From Methanoregula sp. PtaU1.Bin051 (GTDB lineage Archaea > Halobacteriota > Methanomicrobia > Methanomicrobiales > Methanospirillaceae): a DNA stretch of 64,000 nt. Each line of letters begins with the position of its first letter. The stretch's first letter is position 1. The translations under genes were made by a program, and so were the position numbers. Shown here piece after piece: positions 1 to 8,043 of this stretch. The notes under the pieces were generated by a model. The model ran no database searches and was not told the DNA's origin. It saw only the letters and a program-made list of their open reading frames with translations. Location: contig MVRE01000006.1 of the NCBI GenBank assembly GCA_002067895.1, forward strand, positions 1 to 64,000. Reading direction: 5' to 3'.

Positions 1-173
1 AGAGTAAGGAGGCACTGTACCTTAGATCTTTTGGTCACGGTTTTACTTCTGAGAACGTAGCTTTTCTACAGAGCCATTTTTTCAATCATAACTGCTTCCG
101 GCATGCAGAAAATTCTGAAGCCGGGGGTGATCCGGTTCTGGACGTCTTCAATTACGAAAAATATTCATTGTGA
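1..173 (+). CDS. C-terminal end of an unidentified protein (5' partial)
   Basis: An open frame enters from the left edge and stops at TGA 171-173, giving 56 residues that end in NYEKYSL. The peptide is rich in aromatic residues and His/Asn. I recognise no domain in it. It may be the tail of a real gene or of a decayed mobile-element gene, since the next 990 bases look non-coding. Only the open frame itself supports the call. Confidence 0.3.
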   Translation, partial: SKEALYLRSFGHGFTSENVAFLQSHFFNHNCFRHAENSEAGGDPVLDVFNYEKYSL

Positions 174-1164
174 TGAACGCCGGTAAAAATTACTAGAAGA
201 TTTCAACGGAGGTATTGGTGCATGCCAAAATTTTTAGAGAATTCTTCCCCGGCCTGCCGGAGAATGCGGCATCCTTTGGTGAAGGATCGACATACTTGGG
301 AATAACGCGGAAATGTTCTTCGAGTCGCGATCATCAGGCCGGATTGGAGTGTTTGCTTCTGAGCGAGAAAATCCCGGTATATGGCACGAGGGTATCACGC
401 ATGGTATGCCCTGGTGGAAGAGACTACGAAGAATCCTGACGGATTCTTCTCCTCCTCACGTTCCGATGGTGTTTCGGAAACCGAATGGATCTTCGACGAA
501 AGTCGCACTTTCTCACCGACGGGTACCGACGTGAAATCTGGGGAGGGAGTATCTGTCTTGCGTCAGACAGTCCGGGCCAGGACCCCTTCAGGGAAACAGG
601 ACAACCTCAGCTCTTCTCAGGTCACGGTGGACATACCTCTCCGACGGAGAATCCGGAAAGGGAGATCCCAAAGGAGGGTTATGGGCCCCCCACCGGAACA
701 GCAGTTTTAAGAAACGCCAGAAATCGCCCCCGATCTCAAGAATCAGGCCAAATCTGCCGATTTTGCCCGGCCCCCCAAACCTGTGTGAGTTTCATTCCCG
801 GCATACTACAGCCCGTTTTTCAGGAGATCCTCTGCTGTATGCAATCTGTGGGGCTCTGATGAAGTGTGGGGGTCTAACGGCCCGGATTGGCTGGAGGACG
901 GCGATACGTGACCGGGTTGGGGTATATAAATGGGGGATGCGGAGCAGGAGTGTGAGAAAAATCCCGGGTGAAATTTTTTTCTTGGAAAAATCCGGCGAAA
1001 TTTTTTTTGGAAAATTATTTCCGGAATTTTTTTTAAAATTTGAACTGATGAAATTTTTAACCGCGGAAAATATCCGGGGAATTTTGAGAATTTTTTCAAT
1101 TGAAGGTGATGATGAGGACGTTTTATTTTTTTATGACTTTCACGGCGCGGGACGCAGTGCCCGA
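174..1164. other. long region without a convincing gene
   Basis: Short overlapping frames occur on both strands, but none has a recognisable domain, a good start or consistent codon use. The stretch around 210-720 may be a decayed gene that I could not identify. From about 955 to 1100 the sequence becomes a low-complexity alternation of CCGG-type words and long A/T runs. A similar texture recurs at 57770-57850. Confidence 0.4.
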
Positions 1165-1542
1165 TCAGGATTTGCCGGACGGGGATGTATCTTCCTTAAT
1201 CAGTTTCCGGATCTGGCTTTTGAGGACGGGCAGTTCTTCATGAATGCTCGTCCAGAGCAGTTTCCAGTCAACGCGGAAATACCGGTGGGTGATGATATCC
1301 CGCAGTCCCGCAATACCGCTCCAGTCGATATCGGGATGCTTTGCGACAAGCGGATCGGGAACGTGCTTTGAGGCCTCGCCGATGATCTGGATGTTCCGGA
1401 GGATCGCATCCTTCGTCCGTTCGTCCTGCATAAGCTGTTCGAAGGAAATGTCCCGCGTATAGTCCTCGATCTTCCCGATCGATTCAGCGATATCGAAAAG
1501 CAGGAGCGAGGCCGGGCGCTTTTCAGACATACACGACCTCAT
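1165..1542 (-). CDS. hepT: HepT-like HEPN-domain toxin (DUF86)
   Basis: This is a 125-residue (121 if started at the second Met) all-alpha HEPN protein. It carries the family motif R-X4-H-X-Y near residue 86 (RDIITHRYF). In HepT proteins this motif forms the active site of an RNase, which the partner MntA blocks by adding AMP to the Tyr. The mntA gene is immediately upstream on the same strand and overlaps it by up to 20 bases, so the two are co-translated. Length and motif are normal and the toxin looks intact. Family role is established knowledge; activity here is inferred. Confidence 0.9.
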   Translation of the reverse strand: MRSCMSEKRPASLLLFDIAESIGKIEDYTRDISFEQLMQDERTKDAILRNIQIIGEASKHVPDPLVAKHPDIDWSGIAGLRDIITHRYFRVDWKLLWTSIHEELPVLKSQIRKLIKEDTSPSGKS

Positions 1543-1816
1543 GCATGACCCGGTCGCGGATCAGGGGGTGGAGCCCGTCCGGCGTCACGAGATCGACCCG
1601 GATCCCGAGGCGGTCGGCTATCATGTTCCGAAGGTGCACGAATGCCATCATGCCGATGGGCTGCTCGAACTCCACAACGAGGTCGAGATCGCTCTTCTCG
1701 GTCTGGCGATCCGATGAGTACGAGCCGAAGATACCGATTTTTTTCACATGGTACTTCCCGCGAAGCTCGGCCATCATCCCCTGTAATTCTCTGGCGATCT
1801 CGGATTGTCCCTTCAT
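1523..1816 (-). CDS. mntA: MntA-type minimal nucleotidyltransferase antitoxin
   Basis: A 97-residue minimal nucleotidyltransferase with the full GS-X10-DxD motif (GSYSSDRQTEKSDLD), where the two Asp bind metal. Members of this family neutralise HepT by AMPylating its active-site Tyr. The gene precedes and overlaps hepT, which is the usual order for this type VII toxin-antitoxin module. The module sits 240 bases from cas6 and points away from it. Confidence 0.9.
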   Translation of the reverse strand: MKGQSEIARELQGMMAELRGKYHVKKIGIFGSYSSDRQTEKSDLDLVVEFEQPIGMMAFVHLRNMIADRLGIRVDLVTPDGLHPLIRDRVMHEVVYV

Positions 1817-2056
1817 AGCCCTGCGGAAATATTGGCAGTACTCATATATGAGGAATGTGCAGGTGAACCGGCTGGCCGGGCGGAACGGTGGGGGAGGGGA
1901 ACCCCCGGTGCCATCAGCGTGATGATTGCTGCGATCACTTTCACGGCGCGGGACGGACGATGTTCAGGGAATTGGACGGAGTTCTCATATCTTAAATTAT
2001 TAACGGACTCTAAAAAAAGCAGCCCTTATCATCTCCGGCAAACAGTTCATAGTATC

Positions 2057-2812
2057 ATGCGCCTCCTGCTGCGTCTCCGCTCGAAAAACGATCAGAAGGA
2101 TGTCTCGCTCGAATACCACAAGCTGCAGGGTTTTGTCTACAATCTTCTCATGGAGTCCGGCTTTTTGCTCCTCCATGATAAGAAAGGATACAAGCCGTTC
2201 TGCTTCTCCAATATCTTCCCGTTCGGCGATATGAAAGAGGGTGATATCCGGCATTTCATCATCGCATCACCGGGCAACTCGATCATCGAAAACGTCGCGG
2301 ATCATCTCCAGAAGATGGAGAGGGGACCCGTTCATATCGGGGACTGTGCATTCGATCTTGACAGCTGGAGGATGCTGAAAAGTTCTCTGCCGAAAGGGCC
2401 GGTCCGGCTCTCAACCGCGACACCGATCCTGCTGCGGATCCCTGAATGTAATTACGATCTCTACGCAGTTCCTGAAGAGGAGCGAAGATCCCGTTACATA
2501 TACTGGCGTCCTCAGATCTCGTTCGAGGCCTTTATCAAGCAGCTGACCGAGAACCTGATTAAGAAATATAACCAGTCGTACGGCACAACGATCGGGACGA
2601 TCCCGCTCTTCCAGGAATTCCTGTTCAGGAAGACCGTGCACACGCGGTACATCATTGAAGGGAAGAGTTACGGGGCTGCGGGGAGCATGTGGGAGTTTTC
2701 CTGGAGCCACATGGATGATGCCCAGCGCAGGATCATCGAATTCGGGCTCGATGCCGGTTTCGGCGAGCGGAACAGCATGGGGTTCGGGTTTGTGAATGTT
2801 GTCCGTGACTGA
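2057..2812 (+). CDS. cas6: Cas6 CRISPR RNA endonuclease
   Basis: A 251-residue RAMP-fold protein that should cut the CRISPR precursor RNA inside each repeat. The C-terminus has the glycine-rich family loop GFGERNSMGFGF (about residues 236-247). The N-terminus reads MRLLLRLRS, as usual for Cas6. The open frame extends 84 codons further upstream, but that part has no Cas6 similarity, so ATG 2057 is preferred. The gene stands alone, 5.2 kb from the end of the cas3 gene of the main cas operon and on the other strand. Fragments of another cas3 lie next to it, so it may be a survivor of an older cas locus. It is the only cas6 seen here and probably serves the array at 17461. Confidence 0.88.
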   Translation: MRLLLRLRSKNDQKDVSLEYHKLQGFVYNLLMESGFLLLHDKKGYKPFCFSNIFPFGDMKEGDIRHFIIASPGNSIIENVADHLQKMERGPVHIGDCAFDLDSWRMLKSSLPKGPVRLSTATPILLRIPECNYDLYAVPEEERRSRYIYWRPQISFEAFIKQLTENLIKKYNQSYGTTIGTIPLFQEFLFRKTVHTRYIIEGKSYGAAGSMWEFSWSHMDDAQRRIIEFGLDAGFGERNSMGFGFVNVVRD

Positions 2813-2842
2813 TTACGTCAGTTGAAAATCGTTCTTCATCTA

Positions 2843-2940
2843 TTATACCATTGCATTGCTGAAATCCGGCTCATCGGCGAGAAACCCGAGTTCCGGATCG
2901 TACCGTGCGTTCACGATGAGGCCGTGATCGATCCGAGTGA
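2843..2940 (-). pseudogene. cas3 relic: last ~31 codons
   Basis: The minus strand reads DHGLIVNARYDPELGF then LADEPDFSNAMV and a stop at 2843-2845. This is nearly the same peptide as the ends of the fragments at 4471-4860 and 5673-6293. Similarity stops at about 2940. It is a broken 3' end with no start of its own. Confidence 0.75.
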
Positions 2941-3087
2941 CTCGTTTTAGGTGCATGAATGTAATATCAACAGGTAAAAAGTACATAAACTATAAGCGCT
3001 CTGGTATGAAAAGAAGAGTAATATCATAAAGGAAAACCTTGCCAAAACCTGAAAACGAATGTGAAATCAATAAAATGGTGATATCCC

Positions 3088-3351
3088 ATGATCAAGATGA
3101 ACTTTGATATGATTGTCTTTAAAGAGGGCGAAACCTACGTTGCCTATTGCCCGGAACTGGATCTCTCGAGCTGCGGCAGTTCCGTCCAGCAAGCAAAGGA
3201 GATGCTGCGAACGGCTATACGGTTGTTTCTTGATGAGGCCGAGAAAATGGGCACCCTCACGGACATCCTTTCTGAAATCCATTATACCGTTAATCATGAC
3301 GGGCGATATGTTCCGCCAAAGATTATTGCGGCAGAAGAAGTCAGCCTGTGA
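3088..3351 (+). CDS. hicB: HicB-family antitoxin
   Basis: An 87-residue protein with the HicB fold signature: a beta strand, YVAYCPELDLSSCG, then a helix starting VQQAKEMLRTAI. HicB binds and blocks the HicA mRNA nuclease and usually represses its own operon. The gene lies 18 bases before hicA. An AT-rich TATA-like stretch lies near 2982-2995. No separate DNA-binding tail is visible, so repression by this member is uncertain. Confidence 0.85.
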   Translation: MIKMNFDMIVFKEGETYVAYCPELDLSSCGSSVQQAKEMLRTAIRLFLDEAEKMGTLTDILSEIHYTVNHDGRYVPPKIIAAEEVSL

Positions 3352-3369
3352 CTAGACCGGTACTGACCG

Positions 3370-3600
3370 ATGCCAAGGATTGTTCCCGTTCCCGCAAGGA
3401 AGCTCCGCAGGGTGTTTGAGCTGGCAGGTTTTACCTGCACAAGAACCGAGGGCGATCACGCTGTCTTTACAAAGGCCGGCGTGAAACGGCCGATTGTCAT
3501 CCCAGACTGGGATCCAGTTCCCGTTTTTATCATTAAGAACAACCTGAAATCCGCCGGCATTTCCCGGGAAGAGTATTTTTCGCTCCTTGATGGGATCTGA
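3370..3600 (+). CDS. hicA: HicA-family toxin (mRNA interferase)
   Basis: A 76-residue protein of the YcfA/HicA double-stranded-RNA-binding-like fold. It has KLRRVFELAGFTCTRTEGDHAVF, in which the His of GDH is the catalytic residue of the family, followed by PIVIPDW. The length is typical. It directly follows hicB, so the pair forms a complete type II toxin-antitoxin module. A cas3 fragment begins 45 bases after the stop, on the other strand. Confidence 0.85.
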   Translation: MPRIVPVPARKLRRVFELAGFTCTRTEGDHAVFTKAGVKRPIVIPDWDPVPVFIIKNNLKSAGISREEYFSLLDGI

Positions 3601-3644
3601 ATGTGGTATCGGGACAAGCGGTTCATCCGGGTCGTCTTTGGGAA

Positions 3645-3824
3645 TTATTTTGGGAGAAGATCATCGCATATTCCTTTGAGGGGCAAGCCGTCCGGCCCTT
3701 TCCGCCGGTTGACCCGCCCGAACCGCCGGGTGAGGGCATCGACAGGGGACGGCTCGGAGAAGCAGACGTCGTAGTTGATGCCGGGCGAGACTTCGATGGC
3801 CTGGGTGCCGATGGGAAAGACCTG
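3645..3824 (-). pseudogene. cas3 relic: helicase motif V-VI fragment
   Basis: The minus strand reads GTQAIEVSPGINYDVCFSEP, then RRFGRVNRRKG and LPLKGICDDLLPK, with a stop at 3645. The first part matches Cas3 helicase motif V and RRFGRVNRR matches motif VI (an arginine finger). The piece is about 60 codons long, open at the upstream end and without a start. It resembles the same part of the fragment at 5673-6293 (ALIQRFGRVNRRKRP) more than the intact Cas3 at 8044 (AIIQRMGRVNRSGNR). Confidence 0.75.
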
Positions 3825-3827
3825 TTT

Positions 3828-4121
3828 TTAATTCTTATCGTTTTTCACAATGCCCTGCTCTTTTAATAAAGCGATGTAATTTTCAAATGTCAGTGGGCAC
3901 CGGATAAATAATTCAAGTTCTTTTGCAGAGAGGTGCATCTGGTTCTTCATTTTTTCCAGCAGGGGATTGCCATACTCCCGGACGCCGTGGCTCATGAAGG
4001 TATGAACACCGGTGATTTTTCCGTCAATACACAGGTAAAACAGGTTGTGGTGCGAGGTTCTTTTAAGGAAACCTTTTTGCAGGAGCGCGGCCTCGATCTC
4101 CCGGGCCTTGCGGGGCTTCAC
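3828..4121 (-). CDS. small basic protein, second gene of a toxin-antitoxin-like pair
   Basis: A 97-residue protein that starts KPRKAREIEAALLQKGFL and continues RTSHHNLFYLC. The layout of helix, then conserved Lys/Thr/His, then strand resembles HicA-like RNA-binding folds, but I cannot assign a family with certainty. Its ATG overlaps the stop of the upstream gene by 4 bases (4118-4121), so the two are translationally coupled. Size, overlap and position among three other toxin-antitoxin modules suggest that it is a toxin. That is inference. Confidence 0.5.
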   Translation of the reverse strand: MKPRKAREIEAALLQKGFLKRTSHHNLFYLCIDGKITGVHTFMSHGVREYGNPLLEKMKNQMHLSAKELELFIRCPLTFENYIALLKEQGIVKNDKN

Positions 4122-4423
4122 GTGCCAGCCCCGGCAGGGATGAGTGCCCGCAGGCTGGAACGGAGCCGTATGGCATCGTGGGTCAGGTTCTCGATCTTCT
4201 CATCGACATACACTTCAAAGAGCGCATCGATTTCCTCCGAGATCCCGGCAATCCCTTCCTCCAGTGTCGGGGCGGAAACAGTCAGGCCGAACCTGTCATT
4301 TGAGAGGATGAGCTGATCGTCACCGGATTCCACGGTGATCTCCAGACCTTTCGCAAGCCTGTGTACCCGGCCTTTGATTTTAATCCGGTCAAGTATGATC
4401 TTCTGGGCTGCCAGTTTCAGCAT
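4118..4423 (-). CDS. putative antitoxin partner of the 3828-4121 gene
   Basis: A 101-residue acidic protein with a beta-rich first half (KGRVHRLAKGLEITVESGDD) and a helix containing APTLEEGIAGISEEIDALFE. The latter pattern, a short strand followed by an acidic helix, recalls HicB-like antitoxins without being a clear match. It is translated just before and overlapping the smaller basic partner, the order expected of antitoxin then toxin. No DNA-binding domain is recognisable. Confidence 0.45.
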   Translation of the reverse strand: MLKLAAQKIILDRIKIKGRVHRLAKGLEITVESGDDQLILSNDRFGLTVSAPTLEEGIAGISEEIDALFEVYVDEKIENLTHDAIRLRSSLRALIPAGAGT

Positions 4424-4470
4424 ATGTACACATTACATGTTTTCGCGATCTTATCAGGTTTTCTTCACGG

Positions 4471-4860
4471 TCAAACCACTGTATTACTGAAATCCGGCTC
4501 ATCGGCAAGAAGTCCCAGCTCCGGATCATACCGTGCGTTGACGATGAGGCCGTGATCTGTCTCGGAAATCCGGCTCAGGTTCTTCAGTTTGTGGTACTGG
4601 CCGAGTGATAATGAAAGGACATACTGCATCGCATCGTAAATCCTGCCGTCCTCATGGCATTGCCGGTACGGATCTGCATAGCAGGCCGGGACGGCCTCGA
4701 TTGACCGGAATATCCGGTAAAATTCGGAATCCTTCCGTCGGGTTGCATGGTATGGCACGATCTCTTCGATAAGTTTCGAGAACCGCTCCTTCGTATCCCG
4801 GAATCTCTCCCCATCCGCACCGAACCCGTTTTCATAGACCTTGTCGGTGATCTCCTGGAG
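4471..4860 (-). pseudogene. cas3 relic: C-terminal ~129 codons
   Basis: The minus strand encodes EITDKVYENGFGADGERF through YDPELGLLADEPDFSNTVV and a stop. It parallels the end of the fragment at 5673-6293 with only scattered substitutions, many at third codon positions. There is no helicase part. A Met 39 bases upstream opens the frame but has no Cas3 similarity. The clean frame and mainly synonymous differences suggest that this end came from a once-functional cas3 and not from a very recent copy of its neighbour. Confidence 0.75.
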
Positions 4861-4961
4861 CAGGTTCTCCAAACCGTGGCAATCGTTGGACTGGTTCATT
4901 TTCGGCTCTCTACCGGGGGAATCCTTTTTTATGACTGCCCCCCTACAATCTTTTCAGGAAT

Positions 4962-5261
4962 ATGGCGCAACCGGATATTTATCAGCTGGTTCATTCAAAG
5001 CGGGAGGAAATCATCCGTATCGCAGGTAAGTACGGTGCTTCCCGTATCCGGATCTTCGGATCGGTTGCCCGTCAGGAAGCCGATGAGAAGAGCGACATCG
5101 ATTTTCTGGTTGAGCTGGAGCTGGGCAGAACACTCTTCGATCTGGGGGGGTTTGCGTACGATCTTGAGAAACTGCTGGGGAGACCGGTGGATGTCTGCAC
5201 CCTGCCCCTGCTGCGGGAGGCGGTTCGTGCGCGAGTGGCCTTAGAAGCGATCCCATTATGA
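4962..5261 (+). CDS. mntA: MntA-type minimal nucleotidyltransferase antitoxin
   Basis: A 99-residue minimal nucleotidyltransferase with GSVARQEADEKSDID, the intact GS-X10-DxD catalytic motif. It overlaps the following hepT reading frame by 4 bases (ATGA, 5258-5261). It differs clearly from the other MntA at 1523, so this is a separate module and not a duplication. Its toxin partner is broken, so this antitoxin may now act alone. Confidence 0.88.
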   Translation: MAQPDIYQLVHSKREEIIRIAGKYGASRIRIFGSVARQEADEKSDIDFLVELELGRTLFDLGGFAYDLEKLLGRPVDVCTLPLLREAVRARVALEAIPL

Positions 5262-5602
5262 GAGACGACCGGCTGCGTTTTCTGGATATGGCGGAAGCCA
5301 TCCGGAATATCGAGAAGTATTCGTCACATGGAAAACAGAAATTCCTCAAGGACGAACTTGTCCAGGTATGGGTGGTCCATCATCTTCAGATCCTTGGCGA
5401 AGCTGCCCGCGGGATTTCAGAAGATTCACAAAAGAATTTTCACCGGATCCCTTGGGGAAAGATTATCGGTTTTTTGCAATATTCTCGTCCATCATTATTT
5501 TGCAGTTAATCCCGATGAGATCTGGGCGGTTGTCCAATCGGATATCCCGCCCCTGAAGCAGGAACTGGAGAGGATCCTCAAAGAATTTCCTGCGGATGCG
5601 TA
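5258..5602 (+). pseudogene. hepT: hepT toxin gene, frameshifted
   Basis: The first frame gives a normal HepT start (MRDDRLRFLDMAEAIRNIEK) and runs to IPWGKIIG. The matching rest (NILVHHYFAVNPDEIWAVV) is in another frame. Removing one T from the run of six T at 5470-5475 restores a single frame to the stop near 5602. The Arg expected in the R-X4-H-X-Y motif is then Cys (CNILVHHY), so the repaired protein would still lack one motif residue. Two independent defects suggest a dead toxin rather than a sequencing slip alone. Confidence 0.8.
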
Positions 5603-5672
5603 AAGCCGGCGCTCTTTCCAAATCCAGACTACTCGTAAGAGCCTGAAATCCGTATTAGTGTGCGGAGGAGAT

Positions 5673-6293
5673 TTATATCATCGCGTCGCCGTGATCCGGC
5701 TCATCGGCAATGAGCCCGAGCTCCGGATCGTACCGTGCGTTCACGATGATGCCGTGATCCGTCTCTGAAATCCGGTTCAGGCTCTTCAGTTTATGGTACT
5801 GGCCGAGTGACAATGAGAGGACGTACTGCATCGCATCGTAGATCCTGCCGTCATCGTGGCATTGCCGGTACGGATCTGCATAACAGGCCGGGACAGCCTC
5901 AATCGAGCGGAAGATCCGGTAGAAATCGGAATCCTTCCGGGCGGTCGAATGGTATGGCACGATCTCTTCGATAAGTTTCGAGAACCGCTCCTTCGTATTC
6001 CGGAATCTCTCCCCGTCCGCCCCGAACCCGTTTTCATAGACCTTGTCGGTGATCTCCTGGAGCCGGCTCTCGTGGAGGAGTGGCGTTTCAGATAAGAGCC
6101 GGACGGTATGATCGACCAGGGCCGGGTCATAGATGTACTTGTCGAACTCCGATCCCTTCGTGAATACATACACATCGCAGATACCTTTGAGGGGGAACTC
6201 GTCCGGCCTTTTCCTCCGGTTGACCCGCCCGAACCGCTGGATGAGGGCGTCGACAGGGGCCGGCTCGGAGAAGCACACGCCCGTAATCAATGT
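5673..6293 (-). pseudogene. cas3 relic: motif VI to C-terminus, frameshifted at its start
   Basis: The minus strand encodes VCFSEPAPVDALIQRFGRVN, then the whole C-terminal domain to ADEPDHGDAMI and a stop at 5673. Upstream of VCFSEP one extra G (C-run at 6280-6282) breaks the frame. Before it the other frame still shows DIDYG, the end of motif V. Beyond about 6293 the sequence is unrelated, although the open frame continues to 6443. The HD nuclease, motifs I-IV and most of the helicase are missing. It is the longest of four cas3 fragments between 2843 and 6293. Confidence 0.78.
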
Positions 6294-6436
6294 CGAAGGA
6301 TACGAAATATAGATAATAAGATGACTCGGAGATACAAGAAGCCGATATACATGGAAAAGATTGGAATTTAGTATGTCGGGAAAATAATTATCTTTGTAAT
6401 GTAAATCGGTAGTTGGCGGAGAAAAATGGGGTATAG

Positions 6437-6916
6437 ATGACAATCCAAAGAAATGTTGAATTATTTATGAGGGACTTTAAGAGAGAGGTAGAGAATTTAC
6501 CACATATAGAGAGAGTAGATTTTTTTGGATCGATACTTTCATCTAATTGGAAAATTGGAAAGTCTGATGTTGATGTTATTGTGTGCGGAAATGATATTCC
6601 CCCAACAAGAAAACGAGAAATTGTTTTAATATTTCGCGATTTGAACAGAAAATATGGACTTCAACTTGAAACAGTAAGATGCTGTCATCCTACACCATTC
6701 TTTCTTGATTCACCACAACGAATTCAAATGTTCCAAGAAATGATAAAAGGGCATTCTCATATTTTGGAATTTGGTAGACGGTGGTTAAAGCAAAATGCAC
6801 CCACTTATAAGGAGATTTGGGCCATGGAAGATTCCCTGAAAATTACCGAAAATTTCTTGCCACCAATACCAATTCCTATACCAAAATTGTCAGAAATATT
6901 TGATAAATTCAGATGA
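6437..6916 (+). CDS. nucleotidyltransferase-domain protein
   Basis: A 159-residue protein with FFGSILSSNWKIGKSDVDV, a GS...DxD polymerase-beta-type nucleotidyltransferase motif with one more residue in the spacer than MntA. A roughly 60-residue C-terminal extension ends in a Pro/Ile-rich stretch (PPIPIPIPKLSE). It is the first gene of a low-GC cassette of three, and its stop overlaps the next start (ATGA, 6913-6916). It is not MntA: it is longer and has no HEPN partner. It may modify a nucleic acid or protein in a defence or toxin-antitoxin setting, which is inference. Confidence 0.7.
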   Translation: MTIQRNVELFMRDFKREVENLPHIERVDFFGSILSSNWKIGKSDVDVIVCGNDIPPTRKREIVLIFRDLNRKYGLQLETVRCCHPTPFFLDSPQRIQMFQEMIKGHSHILEFGRRWLKQNAPTYKEIWAMEDSLKITENFLPPIPIPIPKLSEIFDKFR

Positions 6917-7431
6917 TGGGGAAAGACATGGGTGACCCAAATATGGAAACGGCTCTTCGATGGGCAAATGAATTAGGTCCCTCCCCAACATTGCCATCAT
7001 CCTTACAAGATGTAACTGAACGTTCGAAATTAGTGTATGCAATTAATACATCAAATCTTGCCAATTCTCTTTTTGCTGATTTTCATAGGAATTTGTCAAT
7101 TGTGGAAAAAGCCAAATGTCAAAATGCGATTGCTAGATTAAGTAGAGCTTATATGTCGGATGTAACTGATGACAAAGTTCTAGTGAACATCTCATTACGT
7201 CTTTGGTCAGGGTGTCTCTCAGCAGCAAAAACAATTGCTTTTCAAACTATGGATGGACCAAACACTCCTGAGAAACGTGAATTAATCTTTACACAAATTG
7301 AATTTAACGCTCAAGAAGATCCAATTTATCGTGCTGGTGTTGAAGCAGCACCGACTTTCAAAAGACTTCTGAAAGAAGGTTATTCATTTGAAGGAGTATC
7401 AAAAAATTCTGTTGTGAGAAGGTATCCATAA
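6913..7431 (+). CDS. unknown protein, middle gene of a low-GC cassette
   Basis: A 172-residue, probably helical and soluble protein that I do not recognise. Visible features are TERSKLVYAINTSNLANSLF and SLRLWSGCLSAAKTIAF. No signal peptide, membrane segment or metal motif is seen. ATG 6913 overlaps the stop of the nucleotidyltransferase gene; ATG 6916 or 6928 are alternatives. It lies 32 bases before the HhH-type gene and is probably co-transcribed with it. Confidence 0.6.
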   Translation: MMGKDMGDPNMETALRWANELGPSPTLPSSLQDVTERSKLVYAINTSNLANSLFADFHRNLSIVEKAKCQNAIARLSRAYMSDVTDDKVLVNISLRLWSGCLSAAKTIAFQTMDGPNTPEKRELIFTQIEFNAQEDPIYRAGVEAAPTFKRLLKEGYSFEGVSKNSVVRRYP

Positions 7432-7463
7432 GGAAGAAATGAATTAATTGAAGGATTGAAAAT

Positions 7464-7985
7464 ATGAAAGCGATTGATTATGAAAATAATCTTAATGACT
7501 TTTTGAAAAAATACAATCACCAGCCTAACTTGACGAAAAAGTTAGACAATCTACCTGACATATCTTTTACTCAATCTCTTATTGACGAAATTGTATTATG
7601 GAAAATCGATCGTTACGTTTCTCTCGATAATGAAATCCTGCTAAGTCTTGATAATCTTAAAAGCTTCACTCAAGGGAGACACCAGCAAGCACAACCTGTG
7701 CTTGAAACTTTACTTAAGGTTCATGGCGTTGATCTTCCGATGGCATCAACATTTCTTAGATTTCGAAATCCACGAGTCTTCCAAATCATTGACAAGCATG
7801 CATACCGTGCTGTTTATGATAAAAAATATCCGCTTCACTCAAAAAGTCCGCCAAGTGAAAAGATATCAACTTATTTCGACTACTTGGATAAACTGATCAA
7901 ATTATGCCGAGAAAGAAATCTTGAGTTTCAAAATATTGATAGATTACTGTATATGTTCGATAAGCGAACTAACGGGAAGTTGTAA
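7464..7985 (+). CDS. HhH-GPD DNA-glycosylase-like protein
   Basis: A 173-residue protein with the helix-hairpin-helix and Asp pattern of HhH-GPD base-excision glycosylases. The segment LLKVHGVDLPMASTFLRF (about residues 88-105) matches the hairpin. VFQIIDKHAYRAVYD (about 110-124) matches the region of the catalytic Asp. No C-terminal Cys cluster for an Fe-S centre is present. A purine-rich ribosome site (GAAGGATTGA) precedes the ATG. Base composition is much more AT-rich than the flanking cas DNA, suggesting transfer. A role in damaged or modified DNA processing is inferred. Confidence 0.6.
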   Translation: MKAIDYENNLNDFLKKYNHQPNLTKKLDNLPDISFTQSLIDEIVLWKIDRYVSLDNEILLSLDNLKSFTQGRHQQAQPVLETLLKVHGVDLPMASTFLRFRNPRVFQIIDKHAYRAVYDKKYPLHSKSPPSEKISTYFDYLDKLIKLCRERNLEFQNIDRLLYMFDKRTNGKL

Positions 7986-8043
7986 AGATACTGCATGTGA
8001 AATTTCATTAGTATCGAAAAGATTGGAGGAGATATGACTGCAA

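Noticed and set aside
215-1371. Several overlapping plus-strand frames of 70-200 codons
   Set aside because: No domain or consistent codon use; the longest overlaps hepT antisense and runs through low-complexity DNA.
1805-2056. N-terminal extension of cas6
   Set aside because: The extra 84 codons show no Cas6 similarity, while MRLLLRLRS at 2057 fits the usual start.
6294-6443. Upstream part of the open frame joined to the cas3 fragment
   Set aside because: The 50 residues have no Cas3 similarity and the true continuation is in another frame; this is a chance fusion.
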